NCBI GenBank assembly: GCA_012295275.1
Contig: CM022667.1
Span: forward strand, 14,219,705 to 14,283,704
Length of the DNA: 64,000 bases
Direction: 5' to 3'
Source: Chrysomallon squamiferum
Lineage: Eukaryota > Mollusca > Gastropoda > Neomphalida > Peltospiridae
This document shows positions 23,412 through 40,730 of the stretch, one piece after another; position 1 is the stretch's first letter, and each line of letters opens with the position of its first letter. The notes beneath the pieces are model-generated. The model made no database searches. It was given only the letters and a program-made list of their open reading frames with translations, and was not told the origin of the DNA. The translations under genes were made by a program, and so were the position numbers.

Positions 23412-23978
23412 CAAAGAAATAAAAAGTAAGTAAATAAATAAACAAACAAACAAACAAAGAAATAAATATATAAAAGGAAAATAATGGAAACAATCTTGAC
23501 AAACTCGCTGTTTTGATTGACTGATTATAAGAACAATCTACAGAGAAAAATAAACTGATAAAGAATTATTTATAAGGATGCAAAATACAGTATTGCTGAA
23601 ATCAACTAAAAGCTTATGATTGTATGTTTTAAATGTAGACCATTTTATATATATATACTTACACCACGGCTTTATGTTTTAGTATTATATTCTTAGGGTT
23701 ACAATTTCTGGTATCCTACAAATCGGCTGGAATATCCCAACGGAACAAGTGTAAACGAGGACATGGGATTTCCACAAGAAAGTTACATGGGATTTGTCGA
23801 AGGCGTCATTCCAGAAGAAGAATACGAAGCCATGTTGAACGAGAAACACTTTGGTGTGAAGACGCCACAGAAGTTTCTTGGAATGGAAGATTCGATATAC
23901 CTGTATTGGTCAACAGAAGCGTTCACGTACGCTACAGCGCTACTAACTTTGTCACAGTGCAGTGTTATTCAGGAATAA
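17891..23978 (+). CDS. Copy B: complete secreted family protein, 603 aa
   Basis: Eight coding exons: ex1 17891-18435, ex2 19077-19371, ex3 19958-20107, ex4 20405-20578, ex5 20994-21128, ex6 22571-22679, ex7 23025-23146, ex8 23697-23978 (1812 nt, 603 aa). The ATG chosen (MLKLYVSIQF) gives a 29-residue N-terminus aligning one to one with the A-type start; an upstream in-frame ATG at 17825 precedes the TATA box and is rejected. The signal peptide ends in a run of four cysteines (IACCCCV). Landmarks: PYNTSATN (exon 1), YWMEGNANFSSS and HFIHEAEANGDD (exon 2), AHWDAS (exon 3), ERPDLALNYYG (exon 4), EIYFDGILGD (exon 5), TTAIVLSTLMNSW (exon 6), GCRWLEKNIL (exon 7), FGVKTPQKF and FTYATALLTLSQC (exon 8). 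Exons 4-8 look all-helical. Intron 2 is a long (GTA/GTT)-rich tract; intron 5 holds a MITE. No known domain recognised. Confidence 0.88.
20614..20704. repeat. (CT)n tract, B intron 4
   Basis: Pure CT on the sense strand, starting 35 nt after the exon 4 donor; a short (ATT)n run follows. Confidence 0.95.
20760..20862. repeat. Dispersed GTGAAGGATGGGAGAAACTG element, copy in B intron 4
   Basis: Follows an ATT-repeat and contains CATTCAGTGAAGGATGGGAG and ATGCTCATTGTGGTA. Further copies at about 25570-25650, 35705-35770, 40500-40575 and 62450-62515, and a diverged one near 57565-57640. Always next to a TTA/TAA microsatellite. Confidence 0.75.
21341..22149. mobile_element. 809-bp MITE in B intron 5
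   Basis: Perfect 17-bp terminal inverted repeats (CCGTATATACTTGTGTA) are flanked by TA on both sides (21339-21340 and 22150-22151). Internal GTATAAGTCG motifs repeat near both ends. No transposase reading frame. TA duplication and short TIRs suggest a Tc1/mariner/pogo-type non-autonomous element. The same element sits at the same site in E; D has an empty site. Confidence 0.85.
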
Positions 23979-24720
23979 TTAATTATAAGTCTTCAATACA
24001 GTTCAGATTTTATGCAGTGAACTGGGTTATGAAATTTAAAAGAAAAGAAAAAAAACTGTCCGATATATCTTAAGTATTTTTGTTTAATTATATATCTCTC
24101 TATATCTACCTGTGTACACTTGTGTGTGTTCATTTGTGCTTGAATAATTCTGAATGCTCAAGTAAAAACGTACGTATGCTATATATATATATATATCTGT
24201 GTTCATTTGTGGTTGAATAATTCTGAATGCACAAGTAAAAACATACGTATGCTATATATATACATTTGTATATTTTCTGACATTGACCAGAAATATAGCC
24301 TGTTGGGATGGAATTGCATTTACGTCGAAATATTATTTGTTTTTGTTTTGTATTTATGAAAATATTACTGAAATATAAAATATAGGGTATTTAAATACAG
24401 GGTATATCATCGTTATTAATTTTATTTTTTTATTTGTTTATTACAGTTTTTAACTTCGGACAACGGGAATAAATTGTAATTCAATGTTACTGTGAATGAA
24501 AAATGAAAAGTATCTGTGAAACGGGTTCAGATTTTCACGTTCTAGATTATCTTCTACGACTTTTAAATACGATATTCTCTTAAAGCCCTGTTAAACACCC
24601 ACACAAATATATATAAACGGACACACTCACAACCACAAATATATATATATATATATATATACATATATATACACACACACACACACATACACACATGCGG
24701 ATATATTCATACACACATAA

Positions 24721-24751
<31 letters not shown>

Positions 24752-25178
24752 ATGAAAAATTAGTAATGTTAAAAAAAAAACCTAACATTGCTATCCGCTA
24801 ACTCATGACTGCCTGTTTTGTAACTTTTCTTGTAGGATCTAGTATTACTGTCATTTCCTAATTTAAGCTTTATGTTAAATGATAATACTTACTTACTTAC
24901 TTACACTCAAAAGATTTTAATATTTGTGAAGTTGTCTTTTCTGTCTGTTCAGCTATATTTCACAAATATACAATTTAGTCTGGCAATTTTGGTTGACATT
25001 ATCCTGTTTTCTATTTTTTATTTCTCACTTTCGTTTTTATGCAGTATATGCTAAAAATCTTAATCACAAAAACACTTTAATGATATTTCAGTAGTCTCAT
25101 CATTTATTCAACTTAACACTACAAACATAACAGTGCCGTTCAATCGAATCATTTGTTATAAACATTAAATAGAAGTTA

Positions 25179-25332
25179 TGACGTCAACAATTATATGACG
25201 TCAACAATGACATTATTCGAACTATCTATTTTCACTATCGTATAAAAGGCGTTCAGCAAACTTGAAAACTGAGTAGAAAAAACCATGACAGACTGAGTTA
25301 CAAGACTGACGTTCTCGTTGTACGAAGTAAGT
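25179..25332 (+). promoter_or_regulatory. Twin CRE sites, TATA box and splice donor upstream of C
   Basis: Two perfect TGACGTCA octamers (25179-25186, 25196-25203) precede TATAAAAGG (25241), and about 80 nt further a strong donor AA|GTAAGT (25327). This looks like a promoter plus a short noncoding first exon (about 25271-25326). The arrangement is kept in inverted form upstream of D. What it would splice to is not clear, since C also has a local TATA box near its ATG. Confidence 0.45.
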
Positions 25333-25480
25333 TATTATACATTATGATATTTGTATTTAATTATTCATTATTATGTATGATGATACCTGTCATTTTAACA
25401 GTGGTCAGAGATCATTCTACCGAGTCCATTATCATACTAGTATATAGGTATTTAATTTACAATTCATGCCAGATATTACT

Positions 25481-25482
<2 letters not shown>

Positions 25483-25570
<88 letters not shown>
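25483..25570. repeat. (TTA)n microsatellite
   Basis: About 88 bp of ATT/TTA units, mirrored at 35773-35863 in the D flank and near 62517-62577 by I. Confidence 0.95.
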
Positions 25571-25572
<2 letters not shown>

Positions 25573-26250
25573 TTAAATTCAGTGAAGGATGGGAGAAACT
25601 GTAAACTGATTTTCTCAGAAATGCTCATTGTGGTATCACTCTCGTTGTAAACAGCTGTCCTGCATCTTTATCTTTAAGAGCTGATTGGAATTAGAAAAGA
25701 AAAAAAGGTGTAACTGCAACGTACATATTTAACAAAAAATTATTCCGATTAGAACATAAAATTGTAACTTGACTTGAAAATAAAATCTAGCATCATAACC
25801 TGGATTTGTTTAATGGTGATGTATTCAAACTATTTAGAGTAATGATATTATTAAAAAAAAAAATTATTACTTTCCGCATGTGGGGAAACATTCACACAAA
25901 ATTAAATATAATTATAACAAGTCAGTGGATTTACAATAATAACAAAAAATATACAACATATCCACGGATTAGACATCGGACATGTGCTGGCAATCGTTTT
26001 CAACAAAACAAAGGATATTACAAAACGAAGCAACGGGAATTCTCTACAGAAGGCGTAATTACAACATCGGCTGTTGTCGACTAGAATCACATAACTGAGC
26101 AAAACAGAGCCACGGATATCTGTGTATTAGGTGTTTGATTTATTAACTGAATGTATATATTGAGTTATATTTATGTAATTTCACAAACTGACATAAATTT
26201 AGGGTTTAGGAACGGAATTAGGTACATACCATAGACACACACAGCCACAC

Positions 26251-26294
<44 letters not shown>

Positions 26295-26390
26295 ATGTCG
26301 TCATGCTTTACTGAACTGCTGGATCTGTCCATTTATTTGTATTCAAATTTCATTGGTCGTTGATAGGCCATTAGTAAATAATGGGAAAGA

Positions 26391-26397
26391 TATATAA
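26391..26397 (+). promoter_or_regulatory. TATA box of C (TATATAA)
   Basis: TATATAA ends 49 nt before the ATG at 26447, as in B. Confidence 0.6.
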
Positions 26398-26446
26398 CCA
26401 TTATGAACTGCTTAATTTTCTCATTGTTCTTTATGTTTATGATAAC

Positions 26447-27101
26447 ATGTTGAAGTTATACGTAAGTATTCAGTTTGTATCTTTTATAGCATGTTGCTGC
26501 TGTGTAATCAACTCGTCCTCGCAATCACTTTTGTCCCGTCTCGCTGAAAAGGTCTCGGAACTTCATATAAACTCTGGTAAGCATGCTGGATTGTACTCAG
26601 ACAACGTGTACATCCACGTACCGCCTTCCATGGCGCCTCACAAACACCAAAAGGGCTGTAGTGATGTCAACATATTTCGGACAGAATGGATTGTCGTATG
26701 TCTCCTGGAAGCGTCACTGTACAGTGGGATTCCGTTCGTAACATCGCAAGAACTTCTTTCAACATTAACAGCAATCCGTAGAGGTCAAGATAAAAATGTT
26801 CCGTACAACACTTCGGCAACTAACTTTTATGAACAGACATACAATGTGGCGGAAGACTGGTGGATGAATATCCAGCCAACTGACTGTAACTTTGACAACA
26901 TGGCTTATTTGTCTGCCGAGGAAATTGCTCAGTATCTGCAAGAGAAAGGTTATGAAAACGCGGACACATTTGCAAAAGCAATACGGAACGAGTAAGTATT
27001 TAGATTTCTTCAAATACATTTAACAAATTAAAACAAATCTCCGCCAATAGGCTTTATCGTTTAGTGCCAATACTTTCCAGAATACATATATAGAATAGAG
27101 T

Positions 27102-27133
<32 letters not shown>

Positions 27134-29003
27134 TTATTTATTTATTTATATTCACATTTAGATATTGAACCTTGTTTTCCTTTTTTCTGTTTTACGACAG
27201 ATAGAAGGTTTTTACAATGTATCTACGCAAAACTATTGTGCTGAAATTTCTAACCTGTTTCTGCGAATGCATTTTAGACAGGTTTTGATCAGTTCGGTGA
27301 TGTTTCGTGTTTGTAAACAACTGTCGCTAACTGTCACAGGTAGGGACTCTACCAGCTAGTTTACATTGCATTTGCGCCTTCGTTTGAATAGTTTACATCT
27401 CAAGTAATCAAAATCAGCTTAACGATTTTGCCTCTGATTTTGCTTTCTGTGAAGTTTGTTGAATCGAACAAACTTTGTTTTTCATCGTTAGAAAAAAAAA
27501 AGCAAATGCAAAAGCAAAACAAAGAAAGAAAAGAAAACATTTCCGTTCTGATCATTTGCTGTCAGAAATCGCACAAACAGGTGTATATATATATATACAT
27601 GCACACATAAATCATTTCATTGTCATTCGCAGCTTGTGGGAAAATGCTGTTACAATAAACCCTCCTGATTTTGATGGCACATTCTCAAATCTAGCAATTG
27701 GAACTCTTCTGGAAGAAACAAGAAAACTCTTCCCAGAAGGCCGCAGATACTGGATGGAAGGAAATGCCAATTTTTCTTCTAGCTTAGAGAGTATAAAAAA
27801 ATTTGCTTATCGACCTTTTGCAGATGACTTCACTAAAGCAATAGCCCCCAAATCGTACTACTTCCTGCGCCATTTCATTCATGAAGCTGAAGCTAATGGC
27901 GATGACCTCAGTATCGTTTCAACGTGGGTGAGAATAATATGACAATTTGTTGTTGTTGCTGCAGTAACAGTAGTAGTGGTGACAGCGATACTGATGCTGC
28001 TGTAAGCAATGTTTTAACGATATTGCAATCAATACATGTTATAGTAGAAGTGGTAATTGTATTACTAACAATAAATATTATAGTGGTAATAGTAGTTGTA
28101 GTAGTGGTAGTGCTGTTGCCGTGGTAATGGTAGTGCTGGTGGTAATAATAATACTGACTGCAGGTTGCAAAAAAGTATATAAGAATTGGTGGAAGTCATA
28201 GTAGTAATTTGCAAGTGGAACTGATGGCGATGTTAATAGAAGTAATAGTAATGGTAGTAATATTACTGTTGCTGTTGTTGCTGTAGCAATAGTACTGGTG
28301 GTTGTAGAATAGTGATGGTGATAGTAATAATACAGAGTGATGTTGGTAGTAATAATAAAAATAGTAGTAGTACAGTGTAGTAGTAGTAGTAATAGTAGTG
28401 GTGATGGTTTTAAATGTAATGGCAGTGCTGGTAGTACTAACAGTAGTGGTGATGGTGGTTGTGATTGTGGTGTTGGTGTGCGTTACTCTACTAATAATTA
28501 AGTGTATTATCTCAGCCACTAAACGAGTTCCAGGCTCACTGGGATGCGTCACTACTTACTAACACCATCGATCTGATGATTTGTCACCGAGTGGTTTGCA
28601 CAACGACAGAGGCCATATTGACAAAGATTCTTCCTGCAAAGACATTGGACGACCCAGAGCTACAGGTTTGAAAACAAATACATCGCTAATGCTTTCATTT
28701 CAGTCAAATAAAAATACAAAAAGATAAATTAAATAAATTTAAAGAAAAAAGCAAGAAATAAATTAATTATTATGAAGGTGGGAACTAGTTAAAGAACATG
28801 TAGAGATGATACTTTTTTCGATAATGTTTATATATATATGTATATATAATTATTGCAGGGAATAAATTGCACGGAAAAGTACAGGGAATTTCATATGTAT
28901 GTAGTATATATTATGACACACATGAATATAAAAATAAAAATTATTTCTTTTCTATATAGAAGATCTACCTGAATACCACATCACTAATAAAAGTATATGA
29001 CTG
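26447..29003 (+). CDS. Copy C: family protein, exons 1 to part of 4, cut by assembly gap
   Basis: Exons: ex1 26447-26991, ex2 27633-27927, ex3 28516-28665, ex4 from 28960, interrupted at 29003 by Ns. Start and signal peptide as in B (MLKLYVSIQF...IACCCCV). Exon 2 matches B at the protein level and introns 1-2 show only a few single-base differences, while the upstream flank and the start of exon 1 (PPSMAPHKHQ) match D. At the gap edge exon 4 has one A more than B (ATAAAAG against ATAAAG at about 28987-28992), which would shift the frame; being 12-16 bases from the gap, this may be an assembly error. Exons 5-8 are missing from the assembly. Confidence 0.82.
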
Positions 29004-29203
29004 NNNNNNNNNNNNNNNNNNNNNNNNNNNNNNNNNNNNNNNNNNNNNNNNNNNNNNNNNNNNNNNNNNNNNNNNNNNNNNNNNNNNNNNNNNNNNNNNN
29101 NNNNNNNNNNNNNNNNNNNNNNNNNNNNNNNNNNNNNNNNNNNNNNNNNNNNNNNNNNNNNNNNNNNNNNNNNNNNNNNNNNNNNNNNNNNNNNNNNNNN
29201 NNN
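29004..29203. other. Assembly gap (200 N)
   Basis: Exactly 200 Ns, probably a placeholder length. The left side stops in exon 4 of C (+); the right side starts in exon 8 of D (-). By comparison with D, about 2.9 kb of C plus the 3' ends of both genes must be missing. Confidence 0.95.
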
Positions 29204-34907
<5,704 letters not shown>

Positions 34908-34956
34908 GTTATCATAAACATAAAGAACAATGAGAAAATTAAGCAGTTCATAATGG

Positions 34957-34963
34957 TTATATA
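34957..34963 (-). promoter_or_regulatory. TATA box of D (TATATAA)
   Basis: TATATAA on the minus strand ends 49 nt before the ATG at 34907. Confidence 0.6.
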
Positions 34964-35772
34964 CCTTTCCCATTATTTACTAATGGCCTATCAACGACCA
35001 ATGAAATTTGAATACAAATAAATGGACAGATCCAGCAGTTCAGTAAAGCATGACGACATTATGTGTGTGTGTGTGTGTGTGTCTGTGTGTTTTGTGTGGC
35101 TGTGTGTGTCTATGGTATGTACCTAATTCCGTTCCTAAACCCTAAATTTATGTCAGTTTGTGAAATTACATAAATATAACTCAATATATACATTCAGTTT
35201 ATAAATCAAACACCTAATACACAGATATCCGTGGCTCTGTTTTGCTCAGTTATGTGATTCTAGTCGACAACAGCCGATGTTGTAATTACGCCTTCTGTAG
35301 AGAATTCCCGTTGCTTCGTTTTGTAATATCCTTTGTTTTGTTGAAAACGATTGCCAGCACATGTTCGATGTCTGATCTGTGGATATGTTGTATATTTTTT
35401 GTTATTATTGTAAATCCACTGACTTGTTATAATTATATTTAATTTTGTGTGAATGTTTCCCCACATGCGGAAAGTAATAATTTTTTTTTTTACTAATATC
35501 ATTACTCTAAATAGTTTGAATACATCACCATTAAACAAATCCAGGTTATGATGCTAGATTTTATTTTCAAGTCAAGTTACAATTTTATGTTCTAATCGGA
35601 ATAATTTTTTGTTAAATATGTACGTTGCAGTTACACCTTTTTTTTCTTTTCTAATTCCAATCAGCTCTTAAAGATAAAGATGCAGGACAGCTGAATACAA
35701 GTAGAGTGATATCACAATGAGCATTTCTGAGAAAATCAGTTTACAGTTTCTCCCATCCTTCACTGAATTTAA

Positions 35773-35864
<92 letters not shown>

Positions 35865-36594
35865 AGTAATATCTGGCATGAATTGTAAATTAAATATCTA
35901 TATACTAGTATGATAATGGACTCGGTAGAATGATCTCTGACCACTGTTAAAATGACAGGTATCATCATACATAATAATGAATAATTAAATACAAATATCA
36001 TAATGTATAATAACTTACTTCGTACAACGAGAACGTCAGTCTTGTAACTCAGTCTGTCATGGTTTTTTCTACTCAGTTTTCAAGTTTGCTGAACGCCTTT
36101 TATACGATAGTGAAAATAGATAGTTCGAATAATGTCATTGTTGACGTCATATAATTGTTGACGTCATAACTTCTATTTAATGTTTATAACAAATGATTCG
36201 ATTGAACGGCACTGTTATGTTTGTAGTGTTAAGTTGAATAAATGATGAGACTACTGAAATATCATTAAAGTGTTTTTGTGATTAAGATTTTTAGCATATA
36301 CTGCATAAAAACGAAAGTGAGAAATAAAAAATAGAAAACAGGATAATGTCAACCAAAATTGCCAGACTAAATTGTATATTTGTGAAATATAGCTGAACAG
36401 ACAGAAAAGACAACTTCACAAATATTAAAATCTTTTGAGTGTAAGTAAGTAAGTAAATATTATCATTTAACATAAAGCTTAAATTAGGAAATGACATTAA
36501 TAGTAGATCCTACAAGAAAAGTTACAAAACAGGCAGTCATGAGTTAGCGGATAGCAATGTTAGGTTTTTTTTTTTAACATTACTAATTTTTCAT

Positions 36595-36687
<93 letters not shown>

Positions 36688-37123
36688 GGTTGTGAGTGTG
36701 TCCGTTTATATATATTTGTGTGGGTGTTTAACAGGGCTTTAAGAGAATATCGTATTTAAAAGTCGTAGAAGATAATCTAGAACGTGAAAATCTGAACCCG
36801 TTTCACAGATACTTTGCATTTTTCATTCACAGTAACATTGAATTACAATTTATTCCCGTTGTCCGAAGTTAAAAACTGTAATAAACAAATAAAAAAATAA
36901 AATTAATAACGATGATATACCCTGTATTTAAATACCCTATATTTTATATTTCAGTAATATTTTCATAAATACAAAACAAAAACAAATAATATTTCGACGT
37001 AAATGCAATTCCATCCCAACAGGCTATATTTCTGGTCAATGTCAGAAAATATACAAATGTATATATATAGCATACGTATGTTTTTACTTGTGCATTCAGA
37101 ATTATTCAAGCACAAATGTACAC

Positions 37124-37163
<40 letters not shown>

Positions 37164-37365
37164 CATACGTACGTTTTTACTTGAGCATTCAGAATTATTC
37201 AAGCACAAATGAACACACACAAGTGTACACAGGTAGATATAGAGAGATATATAATTAAACAAAAATACTTAAGATATATCGGACAGTTTTTTTTTTCTTT
37301 TCTTTTAAATTTCATAACCCAGTTCACTGCATAAAATCTGAACTGTATTGAAGACTTATAATTAA
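34964..37365. other. D to E intergenic DNA
   Basis: Inverted copy of the B to C interval. Contains (GT)n 35064-35085, dispersed repeat 35545-35770, (TAA)n 35773-35863, the CRE/TATA segment at 36013-36166, and (GT)n/(TA)n near 36600-36690 and 37120-37160. No gene seen. Confidence 0.8.
36013..36166 (-). promoter_or_regulatory. Twin CRE sites, TATA box and donor upstream of D
   Basis: TGACGTCA at 36159-36166 and 36142-36149, TATAAAA at 36098-36104 (minus strand), donor GTAAGT at 36013-36018. Base-for-base counterpart of the element upstream of C. Confidence 0.45.
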
Positions 37366-37932
37366 TTATTCCTGAATAACACTGCACTGTGACAAAGTTA
37401 GTAGCGCTGTAGCGTACGTGAACGCTTCTGTTGACCAATACAGGTATATCGAATCTTCCATTCCAAGAAACTTCTGTGGCGTCTTCACACCAAAGTGTTT
37501 CTCGTTCAACATGGCTTCGTATTCTTCTTCTGGAATGACGCCTTCGACAAATCCCATGTAACTTTCTTGTGGAAATCCCATGTCCTCGTTTACACTTGTT
37601 CCGTTGGGATATTCCAGCCGATTTGTAGGATACCAGAAATTGTAACCCTAAGAATATAATACTAAAACATAAAGCCGTGGTGTAAGTATATATATATAAA
37701 ATGGTCTACATTTAAAACATACAATCATAAGCTTTTAGTTGATTTCAGCAATACTGTATTTTGCATCCTTATAAATAATTCTTTATCAGTTTATTTTTCT
37801 CTGTAGATTGTTCTTATAATCAGTCAATCAAAACAGCGAGTTTGTCAAGATTGTTTCCATTATTTTCCTTTTATATATTTATTTCTTTGTTTGTTTGTTT
37901 GTTTATTTATTTACTTACTTTTTATTTCTTTG

Positions 37933-37963
<31 letters not shown>

Positions 37964-39198
37964 TATTTTATTTTATTTTTTTTTATTTTTATTTTTATTT
38001 TTACTTTTTATTTTTATTTTTAAAGGAAAATGTTATTAACTGATATTTTTGTTATGTCTGGCTTATTTCCCAGTTTAATTTAAACTTAATTTCTTTATAG
38101 ATTAATCACTAAGACCTTTTGTTTCACTACGTAAAATTAACACACTAAAACACACACACACACACACACGTACACGCGGACACACATACACAATACGTAC
38201 ATCCGGACCTACAAACCCTCCCGTGAAAAACGCGTCTTTATGTTTGTATCGACTTCCTAAGATATTTTTCTCCAGCCACCTGCAACCTGCCGTCACGGTC
38301 TGATGAACATCTGTCGACGTGTCTGCAAGGTAAACATGCAAAACAACACCAAGATACAATACACTGAACAATTCTGAATAAAAAACGTACGTATGCGATA
38401 CTGATCTATATGAAGTTTTTTCTGCGCTTCGAAAGGAAGTGGATTTAGAAATGGGTGTAAAATCGGTACAGAAGCAAGTATGCAAAGCATTAATTGAGTA
38501 TTTGGCGCTTCCTTCTAAAAATATATCTTTTTGTTTCTTACTTACGGCTTCCATGTCGAAAAAGTAGCTCTTTATTATCCTTCTGGTATTTATACCAAAC
38601 GCATACTTGCATTTATGTCTATAATTCCAACAGATTTAGCAACAACAAAAACAGCAAGACAAGCTCACCACTGAACCAGGACAACGTCTTAGTGTCGGAA
38701 TCGAACACAGACCAGCTATTCATCAAGGTACTTAACACAATGGCCGTGGTCGACAGCCGGTCATCTACATTAGTTCCCTGAAATACAATAAGAGTAGAGC
38801 ACAATGCAAGTTTATCAGTAATCGTGAATAAGTCGTTTATAATGTTAAGTATCAACAGAATAAAGTGATAAAATCAAATAAAGTGACAGCATGTCATTTA
38901 TCTCGTATAATGTCACAAATGAACAATCCCATATAATGCAGTACTAGAAGAAACTCGTACAATATACAGTGGACGATCATTTCCGCACACAAGCACACGT
39001 CTATTAATTCCGTGTAATCGAATTCTTCAGCAAAACAGAAAAGCGTATTGTTAAAGTTGCCGCACGGAATGGCTACCTTTCACTCGTCAGCGATACCGTA
39101 CACTGAAGCACTTCATTTCATCCGCATAGCGTCTTGATATACTTTTCTATTTTTCATTATAAAACAGCACATAGTCAGTAGCGTGAATATTACATTTA

Positions 39199-40007
39199 CC
39201 GTATATACTTGTGTATAAGTCGAATTTTTGGGAGACTATATTAAGGTAATATTTTGGGGGTCGACTTATACATAGGTAATGCTTTTGTAGCTGTTGCCGA
39301 AGAGTTGCCATTTTGACTATTTTTTGCTACGGGATGCGTGTAAAATAATCGCGGTCTTTCAGCTTTTCAAAAATATAATTTTATCGTTTAAAAAATTTTG
39401 AAAAATTAAATAACAAAACCAAATATGAATGTAAAACATGATATTCTTCCGTTTAATGACATAAAAATACATTTTAAAGCGAGAAAACCGTCAGTACGGC
39501 TTTATGCCTTACGGCATCTTGCAGTGATCTAGGAATGCAGACTTCTCTGCCAAATTGCACTAAATATCGGTCCTAATTTCATAAACAAAACTCACTTGTT
39601 TAATTGTAAAGAATTTGGTGAAATAATATTGCAATCGTCATTAATATCCACTACCGACAAATTTTGTAAATCATAGAACGGCTAAATATAACGGTAAGTT
39701 AGGTCTCCATGTTAGACCTATTACATTAAAGAGATACTATTTATGATAAATTTAGGCTATAGCTCGTGTAATACATGCATTTACGTTATTATGGTATGTT
39801 CGTGCAAGTTACAGCTCGTGCAGGTTATGTTACAGAACGCTTACAATGTAGGCCTTCATGGCACTGTCACACTGGTCTAAAAATAGTGACGGTGCCTGGA
39901 ATCTACAGTCGACTTATACACAAGTAATACCTAAAATGACGCAATTTTTGGTCTTAAAATACACATCGACTTATACATAAGGTCGCCATGTACACAAGTA
40001 TATACGG
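39199..40007. mobile_element. 809-bp MITE in E intron 5
   Basis: Same length, TIRs and insertion point as the copy in B, in inverted orientation along with its host gene. TA at 39197-39198 and 40008-40009. The shared insertion predates the B/E duplication. Confidence 0.85.
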
Positions 40008-40632
40008 TACAACAAATGGTATACTTTACTGTTTTGGTATAGCAGTTACATTTACAATAGTTATTATATATATATATGCATATGCAATCACATACATACT
40101 TAAACATACAGATCAAGAGATATGTACATTGATATACAGAGAGAAAGATAGATAGATAGAAAAATTATAACAGATATTGAAACTAATAAGTACAACCGTT
40201 ACTTTACTTACAGCAGTCACATCTCCAAGGATACCATCGAAATAGATTTCGTCTGAGTTGTCACCAGGTTTAACGAGTGCTAATATTTTTTCAGTTATTT
40301 GACCTCTCAGGAGCTCTTTTATTGTGTCATAATGTACAATGATTGCCTGAAAATGTAGATAAAACTAATAAAATGATATAAAGATGTAAATGAGCATTGT
40401 AACCCATATTCCATATCTGATATTACTTTGAATAAGAGATCCAGTGATACAAATGATGATCGGTAAAGTGAAATGATTATAAATTTTGCTGGTTTAGTAT
40501 ACGTTTGTTTAATAATACCACAATGAGCATTTTTGAGAAAATCAGTTTGCAGTTTCTCCCATCCTTCACTGAATGTAAAATAATAATAATAATAATAATC
40601 ATCATAATAATAATTATATGTATATTAAGAAA

Positions 40633-40634
<2 letters not shown>

Positions 40635-40726
<92 letters not shown>
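40635..40726. repeat. (GA)n tract, E intron 4
   Basis: Pure GA on the plus strand, CT on the sense strand, about 35 nt past the exon 4 donor. Confidence 0.95.

Positions 40727-40730
<4 letters not shown>

Larger units (their letters stand above)
23979..26390. other. B to C intergenic DNA
   Basis: Inverted counterpart of 34964-37365 (D to E). Contains (TA)n/(CA)n near 24630-24750, a promoter-like segment at 25179-25332, (TTA)n 25483-25570, a dispersed repeat 25570-25800 and (CA)n 26250-26292. Frames here are short or repeat-derived. Confidence 0.8.

Noticed and set aside
38102-38554. Long frame across E exon 7 and intron 6
   Set aside because: Only 38201-38322 is exon; the rest is intron with good splice sites at both ends.
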